NCBI RefSeq assembly: GCF_026967925.1
Contig: NZ_JAPVBI010000001.1
Coordinates: forward strand, 1,573,894 to 1,637,893
Direction: 5' to 3'
Source of the DNA: Modestobacter sp. VKM Ac-2985
Lineage (GTDB): Bacteria > Actinomycetota > Actinomycetes > Mycobacteriales > Geodermatophilaceae
Length of the DNA stretch: 64,000 nucleotides
Under the pieces are notes generated by a model, which was given only the letters and a program-made list of their open reading frames with translations, did not search any database and was not told the origin of the DNA. Position numbers and translations under genes: made by a program. Positions 49,678 through 56,648 of the stretch are shown here, in pieces (within the stretch, counting starts at the first letter, position 1; the number at the start of each line of letters is the position of its first letter).

Positions 49678-50425
49678 CGGTGGCGTCCCCCAGGTAGATC
49701 TGCAGCACGCTGCGGTCGACCGCAACGCGTTCGGGCAGGTCGTCGGCCAGAACGCTCCCCTGGTGCAGGACCGTGACCCGGTCGGCGAGGGCGAAGGCGA
49801 CGTCCATGTCGTGCTCGATCATGATGATCGTGATCTCCCGGGGGAGCTCGGACACCAGTCGGGTCAGCCGGTGGGCATCGGCCGGAGCGAGGCCGGCGGT
49901 GGGCTCGTCGAGGAGCAGCACCTGTGGTTCGGTGCTCATCGCCAGCACGATCTCCATGACCCGCTGCTGGCCGTAGGCGAGCTCGCTCACCGGCAGGTCG
50001 GCGAGATCGGTGAACTCCCACGTGTCCAGCAGTGCATCCGAGCGCGCCCGGATGCCGGGTACGGAGGCGAGGTCGCGCCAGAAGACCACGCGCGACCGGG
50101 ACTGCGAGGCGAGCGTGATCTCCACGTTCTGCCGGACGGTCAGGTCGGTGAACAGGTTGTTCAGCTGGAACGTGCGGGCCAGCCCCATCCGCGCTCGGCG
50201 GTGCGCCGGCAGCCGGGTGACGTCCTGACCCAGCAGTTCCACCGACCCCGCCGTCGGTCGGAGCTGGCCGGCCAGCACGTTGAACAGGGTCGACTTCCCT
50301 GCGCCGTTCGGCCCGATCAGCACCCGGCGTTCGCCGACGGGGACCTCCAGGGTGACGTCGTCGTTGGCGAGGAAGGACCCGAACCGCATCTGCACGCCGC
50401 GGGTCGCCAGGGCCAGGCGGGTCAC
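49670..50425 (-). CDS. livG: Branched-chain-type ABC transporter ATP-binding protein (LivG)
   Basis: 251 residues from GTG 50425. Walker A GPNGAGKST, Q-loop region GLARTFQLNNLFTDLTVRQNVE, signature-equivalent VSELAYGQQRVMEIVLAM, Walker B VLLLDEPTAGLAP and His switch IIMIEHDMDVAF. The signature LSxGQ is altered to LAYGQ, normal for LivG. Start overlaps the livM stop (GTGA). Confidence 0.95.
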   Translation of the reverse strand: MTRLALATRGVQMRFGSFLANDDVTLEVPVGERRVLIGPNGAGKSTLFNVLAGQLRPTAGSVELLGQDVTRLPAHRRARMGLARTFQLNNLFTDLTVRQNVEITLASQSRSRVVFWRDLASVPGIRARSDALLDTWEFTDLADLPVSELAYGQQRVMEIVLAMSTEPQVLLLDEPTAGLAPADAHRLTRLVSELPREITIIMIEHDMDVAFALADRVTVLHQGSVLADDLPERVAVDRSVLQIYLGDATDA

Positions 50426-51573
50426 GGCCGGGGCTCCGTGGTCCGAGCGCTCGCCGTGGTCCGGGCGCTCGCCGTCGAGCGGCTCGGAGTCGGCTCGGCA
50501 GGTCCGGAACCGCTCATCGACGGCAGCGCGGCCCCGGCCGGCAGTGCCGGTACCCCGTCCGGGACGGGACCTCCGGACGACGTGGCAGACCCGTCCGGGC
50601 CAGGGCCGGTCGCGGTCCCAGCCCGCTGACCGGACCGCTGGCGCCAGTGCGCGATGCGACCGAGCACTCCGTCGCTCATGAACAGCGCCGTCACGATGTA
50701 GAGGGCACCGAGCACGATGGTCCAGCGGGTGGTGAAGGTGCTCACGTAGAACTCCAGGCCGAGGATCAGGGCCGCACCGAGGAACGGGCCGAAGAAGTAC
50801 CTGGCTCCGCCGAGGATCGCCATCACGACCACCTCGGCGCTGAGCAGGAAGGCCAGGTTCGCCGGGGACACGCTGCCCACGAGGTAGGCGTCGAGCATCC
50901 CAGCGAGGGCGGCGAACGCACCGGACACGGCGAACGCCCAGACCCGGTACATGCCGACCCGGTAACCCGTGGCGGCCAGGCGGGACTCGCTCTCCCGCAG
51001 CCCGGTGATCGCCATGCCGACCGGCGAGCGCATGAACTGCCACATCAGCGCCAGGGACACCCCGACGATGCCGAGGACGAACCAGTAGAAGTACGGCAGG
51101 CCCACCGGGACGAGCCCTTCGCGGGCGATCCCGAAGATGCCGTTGTCCCCGCCGGTGATCGAGACCTGGGTGAAGGCCAGCCCGAAGACGGCCTGGGCCA
51201 GTGCCAGGGTGAGCAGCAGCAGGTAGATGCCGCGCACCCGCAGGTTCATCAGCCCGAAGACCACCCCGAGCGCCGTTCCGACCAGCAGTGCCAGCAGCAG
51301 GACGACGGGGAAGGGCAGCTCCGTGCGGGTGCTGGCGAGCCCGACGACGTAGGCACCGGCACCGAAGAACGCGGCGTGCCCGAGCGAGGGCATGCCGGCG
51401 TAGCCGAACACGACGTTGAAGGCCGTGGCGAACAGTCCGAACACCAGGATGCGGGTGCTCAGGAAGAGGTAGAACGACGGGATGATCAGCGGCAGGAGGA
51501 GCAGGACGAGGAGTCCCACCGCCACCAGCAGCGGAACGACCAGGTGTCGCCGGTCCCGTGGGCTGTCGTGCAT
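50422..51573 (-). CDS. livM: Branched-chain-type ABC transporter permease (LivM)
   Basis: 383 residues from ATG 51573 (GGTGAGGAGACCAGCC upstream). About ten membrane helices with GYAGMPSLGHAAFFGAGAYVVGL, RVRGIYLLLLTLALAQAVF and the EAA-like loop GITGLRESESRLAATGYRVGMYRVWAFAVSGAFAALAGML. The last 65 residues form a Pro/Ser/Ala/Thr-rich disordered tail with a short internal duplication (TASARTTASARTT) that ordinary LivM proteins do not need. Confidence 0.93.
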   Translation of the reverse strand: MHDSPRDRRHLVVPLLVAVGLLVLLLLPLIIPSFYLFLSTRILVFGLFATAFNVVFGYAGMPSLGHAAFFGAGAYVVGLASTRTELPFPVVLLLALLVGTALGVVFGLMNLRVRGIYLLLLTLALAQAVFGLAFTQVSITGGDNGIFGIAREGLVPVGLPYFYWFVLGIVGVSLALMWQFMRSPVGMAITGLRESESRLAATGYRVGMYRVWAFAVSGAFAALAGMLDAYLVGSVSPANLAFLLSAEVVVMAILGGARYFFGPFLGAALILGLEFYVSTFTTRWTIVLGALYIVTALFMSDGVLGRIAHWRQRSGQRAGTATGPGPDGSATSSGGPVPDGVPALPAGAALPSMSGSGPAEPTPSRSTASARTTASARTTEPRP

Positions 51574-51584
51574 GGCTGGTCTCC

Positions 51585-52448
51585 TCACCGTGTCTCGACC
51601 TTGCCCAGCAGCCCGCGGGGACGGAACGCCAGGAGCAGCGCGACGGGCGCGTAGATGGTGAACATCGCCCATTCCGGGAACAGGACCCGGCCGAACTGGT
51701 CCAGCAGCCCCACCGCGAAGGCCGCGATCAGCGCTCCGGGCACCGAGCCGAGCCCGCCGACGACGACGACGACGAGGGCCAGCAGCAGGATGTCGAAACC
51801 CGTGTCCGGCGACAGGCTGGTCATGGCACCACCCCACACGCCGGCGAACGCTGCCAGTGCGGTCCCTGTGCCGAAGACCAGGAGGAACATCAGGGGCACC
51901 CGGATCCCGATGGTGCGGGCGATCTCCTGGTCGTCCACGGCACTGCGGACCTTCGCACCGACCGAGGAGAAGCGCAGGAAGGCCATGATCACGGCGGCCA
52001 GCGCGAGGGCCAGGCCGATCAGGAACAACCGGAACTTCGGGAACACCAGGGTGTCCGTCAGTTGGATCGAGCCCTCCAGCCCCGCCGGTGCGGGCGGTGA
52101 CACCGGGTTGCCGCCGTACTGGGCCAGCAGCAGGTCGCCGAGGATGAGCGCGACGCCGACGGTCAGGATGATCTGCGGGAGCTCCTGGTTGATCAGCCGG
52201 TGCAGCAGGAAGCGCTGCACGATCATCCCCAGGACCGCCGTCACGACGACCGCGAGCACCAGCGAGAGCCAGTAGTCGTTCGTGCGGGTGAACAGGTCGA
52301 ACGCCAGGTAGCCCCCCACCAGGTAGAACCCGCCGTGCGCCAGGTTGATCGTGCGCATCAGCCCGAACGTGATGGTCAGGCCACTGGCGACGAGGAAGAG
52401 CAGCGACCCGAAGGCCAGACCGTTGAGGACGTTGGACAGCCAGAGCAT
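51585..52448 (-). CDS. livH: Branched-chain-type ABC transporter permease (LivH)
   Basis: 287 residues. Eight helices: VLNGLAFGSLLFLVASGLTITFGLMRTINLAHGGFYLVGGYLAF at the N-terminus and the cytoplasmic loop KVRSAVDDQEIARTIGI. GGLGSVPGALIAAFAVGLLDQFG near the C-terminus is the family signature. Forms the channel with LivM. 11 bp upstream of livM on the minus strand. Confidence 0.95.
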   Translation of the reverse strand: MLWLSNVLNGLAFGSLLFLVASGLTITFGLMRTINLAHGGFYLVGGYLAFDLFTRTNDYWLSLVLAVVVTAVLGMIVQRFLLHRLINQELPQIILTVGVALILGDLLLAQYGGNPVSPPAPAGLEGSIQLTDTLVFPKFRLFLIGLALALAAVIMAFLRFSSVGAKVRSAVDDQEIARTIGIRVPLMFLLVFGTGTALAAFAGVWGGAMTSLSPDTGFDILLLALVVVVVGGLGSVPGALIAAFAVGLLDQFGRVLFPEWAMFTIYAPVALLLAFRPRGLLGKVETR

Positions 52449-52473
52449 GGTGATCCCCTCGATCCGTGGTCCG

Positions 52474-53748
52474 TCAGTCCGCCCAGGTGCCCTTGAGCTC
52501 CTCGTAGGGCGGGAACTCCAGGTACTCGGCGGGGTCGTAGGTGTAGAACTGGCTGACGTCCTCGGCGGTGTCGATGACCTCGTTCACCCACTCGCCGTCC
52601 TGCTGGGTCACCTCCCGGAACTGGACGTCGTAGACGGCCTGGCCGTACTCGTCGAAGTAGACCGGGCCGCGGGGAGCATCGATCTGCACTCCGGCCAGCG
52701 CCTCCCGGATCGCCTCCGGAGTCGCTTCGCCCTCCATCTCGGTCAGCGCGGCCTCCAGCGACTGGGCGGCTGCCCAGCCGTCCTCGGCGTACTGGTTGGT
52801 CGAACGCCCCTGCGCCTCCGTCCAGGCCGCCACGAAGGTGTCGTTGGCGTCGTTCTCCACGCCGGGTGCGTAGTGCAAGCTCGACTGCACGCCTTCGGCG
52901 GTCGCCCCGAGCGAGGGCAGCAGCGTCTCGTCGGTGGTCGAGCCGTGGACGAAGACCGGCGTCGTGACCCCGAAGCCGTCGATGGCCTGGAAGAAGCGGA
53001 CCGAGTCACTGCCCGGGGCAACCGCGAAGACGACGTCGGCGGCGGGGTCGATCTGGGTGACGTACGGACCCCAGTCCTGGGTGCCCAGTGGCGCGTAGAG
53101 CTCCTGTACGACCTCGCACCCGGCGTCCTCGTAGACCCGCGCGAACCCTCCGGTGGCTTCCCAGCCGAAGGAGTAGTCCAAGCCCACGATGGCCGCCGTC
53201 CGGTGTCCGAGCTCGTCGCAGACGTAGTCGCCGGCCGGCATGGTGTCCTGGGAACCGGTGTAGGACAGTCGGAAGACGTTCGGGTCGGTCTCCCGGGTCA
53301 GACCGTCCGCACCGGCGACCGTGATCAGCAGCGGGACGCCGGCTTCCTCGAGATAGGGCGCCACGGCGTAGGCGACGCCGGAGTTCACCAGGCCGATGAT
53401 GATGTCGGACTCGTGCTGCTCGACGAGCTGGCGGGCCTTCGTGGTGGTACCGCCCGGGTCGTTGGCGGTGTCCTCCTTGACCACCTCGACCCCGTAGCCA
53501 CCCAACGTGCCGCCGTTGCGCTCGAGATAGAGCTCGAATCCGGCGTTCACGTCCTCGCCGAGGGCGGTGAACGGACCGGTCGTGGGGTTGAGCAGACCGA
53601 CGTTGACGGTCCCCTTCTCGCCCTCCGCTGTCTCCCCGCTGCCGGCAGGGACACCGCCGGCCGAGGGGTCCAGGTCGCCGCATCCGGCGAGGACCACGGC
53701 GAACGTGGTCAGGGCGGCGACCTGCAGTGCCGAACGCGGTCCGCTCAT
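52474..53748 (-). CDS. livK: ABC importer solute-binding lipoprotein (LivK-like)
   Basis: 424 residues from ATG 53748, preceded by AAGGAG. Lipobox LAGC at Cys23. Type I periplasmic fold: TVNVGLLNPTTGPFTALGEDVNAGFELYLERNGGTLGGYGVEVVKEDTANDPGGTTTKARQLVE, and DIIIGLVNSGVAYAVAPYLEEAGVPLLITVAGADGLT. Homologues bind aromatic acids, amides or urea as well as amino acids. In this island nicotinate or a related pyridine acid is the likely ligand, by inference only. First gene of the importer operon. Confidence 0.92.
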   Translation of the reverse strand: MSGPRSALQVAALTTFAVVLAGCGDLDPSAGGVPAGSGETAEGEKGTVNVGLLNPTTGPFTALGEDVNAGFELYLERNGGTLGGYGVEVVKEDTANDPGGTTTKARQLVEQHESDIIIGLVNSGVAYAVAPYLEEAGVPLLITVAGADGLTRETDPNVFRLSYTGSQDTMPAGDYVCDELGHRTAAIVGLDYSFGWEATGGFARVYEDAGCEVVQELYAPLGTQDWGPYVTQIDPAADVVFAVAPGSDSVRFFQAIDGFGVTTPVFVHGSTTDETLLPSLGATAEGVQSSLHYAPGVENDANDTFVAAWTEAQGRSTNQYAEDGWAAAQSLEAALTEMEGEATPEAIREALAGVQIDAPRGPVYFDEYGQAVYDVQFREVTQQDGEWVNEVIDTAEDVSQFYTYDPAEYLEFPPYEELKGTWAD

Positions 53749-53920
53749 GTCTGCTCCTTGTGTCGGGAAGTGCTCAGCGGGACGTGCACGTACTCCGGCC
53801 GATGCGCCGCGGTCGGCAGATGTCGCGGAACCCACGGCCATGGCCCGCCAGACGCACTGACTGCGCGGTCGAGCCTCGCCTGAAGGGGGATCTCACCAGC
53901 ACGTTCTCGCCGAATCGAAA

Positions 53921-53937
53921 ATGATCCGAACACGGAC
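53921..53937 (-). promoter_or_regulatory. Operator-like site O2 before livK
   Basis: On the minus strand GTCCGTGTTCGGATCAT, 16 of 17 identical to the nicC site and oriented the same way relative to its gene. The core TCCG-TGTT-CGGA is a palindrome. It is 173 bp upstream of the livK start. Confidence 0.7.
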
Positions 53938-54194
53938 GGACCGCCCGGGGCAAGCTTCTCACGCAGTGTTAACGAGGCCGAAACGCCCGACCTGGGCCGA
54001 CCACTCGTCGCCAGGTCTCCATGACGTCCGGTGCTTGCGAGGTGGGTCGGCGGACTTGGCGAGTCGGTCCGCGCCACCCGTCGACGCGGTGGAGGCCGAC
54101 GGGCCTCGGGCGTGCGGCCCGGTGCGAGATGCACCCGCGCCCGACCCGACGGATGTAACAGGAACGCAACACCGACCACTTGCCCGAGCAACTA

Positions 54195-54211
54195 GTCAGT
54201 GTTCGGATCAT
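54195..54211 (+). promoter_or_regulatory. Operator-like site O3 before nicC
   Basis: GTCAGTGTTCGGATCAT, starting 54 bp before the nicC GTG. It matches O2 except that the left half-site is TCAG instead of TCCG. TTGCCC at 54180 and TCGGAT inside the site form a possible 17-18 bp spaced promoter. Confidence 0.7.
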
Positions 54212-54248
54212 CTCGTTCGATCCGGTTCGTCTTCTCCCTGGAGGTCCT

Positions 54249-55511
54249 GTGTCCCACTCGATCGAGGTGCTCGTGGTCGGCGGCGGGCTGGGCGGGCTGA
54301 CCACTGCGCTGTCGCTGCGGCAGCGGGGCCTGCAGGTCACCGTGCTCGAGGCGGCGAACGAGCTGGGCGAGGTGGGGGCGGGCATCCAGACGGCTCCCAA
54401 CGCGAGTCGCATCCTGATGGGCCTGGGCCTGCTGCCGCAGATGGAGGCGATCCACACCCAGCCCGAGGACCAGGTCCGACGGCGGTGGAAGGACGGCAGC
54501 ATCGTCGCCAGCAAGCCCCTGGGCCGGGAGGTGCAGGCGGACTACGGTGCGCCCTACTGGCACTACCACCGGGCCGATCTGCACGCGTTGCTGCTGGCCG
54601 CCTGCCTGGCGCCCGAGCGGCCCGGCCCGGTGGTCGAGTTCGCGACGGGGTGCCGGGTCACCGACCTCGACCAGTCCGACCCGGCCCGGCCGACGGCGGT
54701 CACCGACGCCGGGCGGCGATTCACCGCCGACGTGGTCGTCGGCGCGGATGGGATCCGATCGAAGGTGCGGGACCTGGTGGGCGCACCGGACACCCTGGTC
54801 TTCTCCGGGGAGATGGCCTACCGGGTGCTCATCCCGGGCAAGCGGATCGCCGACGACCCGGCGACCCGGTTCCTGCTCGACCGCTTCCACAGCACCATCT
54901 GGTACGGCCCCGACCGGCATCTGGTGCACTACTTCATCCGTGGGGGCCAGTACCTCAACGTGGTCGCCATCGTCCCGTGTTCGCCGGAGATCGAGCAGAC
55001 CTGGAGCGGCCCGGTCCCGGTCAGCGAACTCGTGGCGGCCTATCCGGGCTGGGACGACCGGGTCACGGCCATGCTGTCCAAGGCCGAGGACAACGTCAGC
55101 GCCTGGGCGATGTCCTACCGGCGACGCGACCCGCGCTGGGTCTACGGTCGGGTCGCACTGCTCGGCGACGCCTGTCACGCGATGTTGCCGTACCAGGCGC
55201 AGGGCGCGTCCCAGGCGATGGAGGACGCCGCCGTGCTGGCCGAGGAGCTGGGCGCCGTCACCCATGCCGGCATCGACGGCGCGCTGGCGCGCTACGTCGC
55301 CCGCCGCGCGAAGCACGCCGGGATGGTGCAGGACGCGTCGCTGGAGAACATGCGCTTCTACCACCTGCCCGACGGCCCCGAGCAGCAGGCGCGGGACAGC
55401 ACGCTGCAGGAGTTCAACGGCGAGTCCGATGTGTCCTACGACTGGCTGTGGCGCGGGACCCCGCTGGACGACCCCGACCTCGTCCCCTTCGACTACGAGT
55501 TCCGGCGCTGA
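54249..55511 (+). CDS. nicC: FAD-dependent monooxygenase, probable 6-hydroxynicotinate 3-monooxygenase
   Basis: 420 residues from GTG 54249 (GGAGG at 54240-54244). Class A flavin hydroxylase: GxGxxG in VLVVGGGLGGLTTAL (residues 8-22), RADLHALLLAACL, DG motif VVVGADGIRSKVRDLVG and GD motif LLGDACHAMLPYQAQGASQAMEDA (from residue 306). NicC oxidatively decarboxylates 6-hydroxynicotinate to 2,5-dihydroxypyridine with NADH and oxygen. On sequence alone salicylate or hydroxybenzoate hydroxylase is possible. The neighbouring NicX, NicD, NicF and NicE candidates make NicC the best call. Confidence 0.8.
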   Translation: MSHSIEVLVVGGGLGGLTTALSLRQRGLQVTVLEAANELGEVGAGIQTAPNASRILMGLGLLPQMEAIHTQPEDQVRRRWKDGSIVASKPLGREVQADYGAPYWHYHRADLHALLLAACLAPERPGPVVEFATGCRVTDLDQSDPARPTAVTDAGRRFTADVVVGADGIRSKVRDLVGAPDTLVFSGEMAYRVLIPGKRIADDPATRFLLDRFHSTIWYGPDRHLVHYFIRGGQYLNVVAIVPCSPEIEQTWSGPVPVSELVAAYPGWDDRVTAMLSKAEDNVSAWAMSYRRRDPRWVYGRVALLGDACHAMLPYQAQGASQAMEDAAVLAEELGAVTHAGIDGALARYVARRAKHAGMVQDASLENMRFYHLPDGPEQQARDSTLQEFNGESDVSYDWLWRGTPLDDPDLVPFDYEFRR

Positions 55512-55569
55512 TCCCCGAACGCCGAACGTCCCGCCGGAGCGCGGGGTCAACTCTCGAGAGGAGCGCGAC

Positions 55570-55722
55570 ATGAGGACCGGACAACAGGTCGGCGACGAGC
55601 TCCCGGCGAGGGGAGCGCAGGATGCCGACGTCCCCGGCGGGGACGGCTCCCCGCTCGACAGCCGCGCCGTCTCGGGGCGAGGCGACCCCACGAGCGGCCG
55701 TCCGCCGAGGGAGGAGCGGTGA
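55570..55722 (+). CDS. Candidate 50-residue protein between nicC and the hydroxylase genes
   Basis: ATG 55570 is preceded by GAGAGGAG (55556-55563), a strong Shine-Dalgarno. The frame, MRTGQQVGDELPARGAQDAD then VPGGDGSPLDSRAVSGRGDP and TSGRPPREER, is hydrophilic and Gly/Asp/Arg-rich. Its TGA (55720-55722) overlaps the GTG of the next gene (GTGA), the junction style of true genes in this operon. About 88% of third positions are G or C. It has no known family. It could be a leader peptide for coupling or a spurious frame. Confidence 0.45.
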   Translation: MRTGQQVGDELPARGAQDADVPGGDGSPLDSRAVSGRGDPTSGRPPREER

Positions 55723-56648
55723 AACCGGCACCCTTCGACTACCGGCGGGCGCGCAGCGTCGCGGATGCCCTGGGCCTGCTCGCCGAGCTCGGCGGGGAGG
55801 CCAAGGTCATCGCCGGTGGGCAGAGCTTGATGCCGATGATGGCCTTCCGGCTGGCCCGGCCCTCCCATCTGGTCGACATCGGCGGCCTGGGCGAGCTGCG
55901 CGGTCTGTGGGTCGACGACGACGGCCTGCACATCGGCGCGCTCACCACCCACCACCAGGTGGAGACCTGCACCGATCCGGCCGTCCTGGCCGGCTGGCCG
56001 GTCCTCCCGGCGTCGATGTCCTGGATCGGTCACCTGCCGATCCGCACCCTGGGGACCGTCGGCGGCAGCGTGGCTCACGGGGACGCACTGGCGGAGTGGT
56101 GCCTGCTCACCACGTTGCTGGACGCGGTCCTCGTGGCCGAGGGAGCGGACGGACGGCGGGAGATCCCGGTTGCCGACTTCTTCCTCGGCTTCTTCACCAC
56201 GGCCCTGCTGCCCGACGAGCTGCTGGTCGAGGTGCGGTTCCCGGCGCCCGCGCCGCACGCCGCGCTCACCGAGTACGCCGAGCGGCACGGCGACTACGCC
56301 ATCGTCTCCGCCGCGGTCTCGCTCGACCTGGTCGACGGCTCGCTGCGCGGCGGCCGGATCGCGCTGGGCGGGGTCGCCGACGCGCCGGTCCGGGTCCCGG
56401 AGGCCGAGGCGCTGTTGACCGCCGGTACGACCCACCCCGACGAGCTCGGCGGGGTCTTCGCTGCCGCGGCGGACGCCGCGGCAGCAGCCGTCGACCCGGG
56501 CGACGACCAGCACGGCAGCGCCGACTACCGGCGGTCGCTGGTGCGGACCCTCGTGCAGCGGGCCGGCGTGCAGGCGTCGGTCGCGGCGCGGGCCGTAGAT
56601 GACGATCGGCCGGCAGCAGTGCCGGCCGGTGCGAGGAGGAGACCGTGA
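55719..56648 (+). CDS. Molybdenum hydroxylase FAD-binding subunit (CoxM/NdhF-type)
   Basis: 309 residues from GTG 55719 with GGGAGGAG upstream. Vanillyl-alcohol-oxidase-type FAD fold: EAKVIAGGQSLMPMMAFRLARPSHLVDIGGL (FAD AGGQS) and RTLGTVGGSVAHGDALAEW (TxGG). It passes electrons from the FeS clusters to FAD. In the three-subunit xanthine-oxidase family, medium chains of this size (280-310 residues) pair with separate Mo and FeS proteins, as here. Followed by the Mo subunit with a GTGA overlap. Confidence 0.9.
   Translation: MKPAPFDYRRARSVADALGLLAELGGEAKVIAGGQSLMPMMAFRLARPSHLVDIGGLGELRGLWVDDDGLHIGALTTHHQVETCTDPAVLAGWPVLPASMSWIGHLPIRTLGTVGGSVAHGDALAEWCLLTTLLDAVLVAEGADGRREIPVADFFLGFFTTALLPDELLVEVRFPAPAPHAALTEYAERHGDYAIVSAAVSLDLVDGSLRGGRIALGGVADAPVRVPEAEALLTAGTTHPDELGGVFAAAADAAAAAVDPGDDQHGSADYRRSLVRTLVQRAGVQASVAARAVDDDRPAAVPAGARRRP

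Larger units (their letters stand above)
53749..54248. promoter_or_regulatory. Divergent control region between livK and nicC
   Basis: 500 bp without a gene. Each end bears one operator-like site (annotated separately), each preceded by TTGCCC at 17-18 bp from TCGGAT inside the site, in the same arrangement on the two strands: TTGCCC at 54180-54185 (+) and its complement GGGCAA at 53948-53953 (-). These are candidate -35/-10 pairs, with the operator covering the -10. A GTTAAC at 53968-53973 lies a little upstream of the liv promoter and recurs upstream of nicX (63994-63999). Confidence 0.6.
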
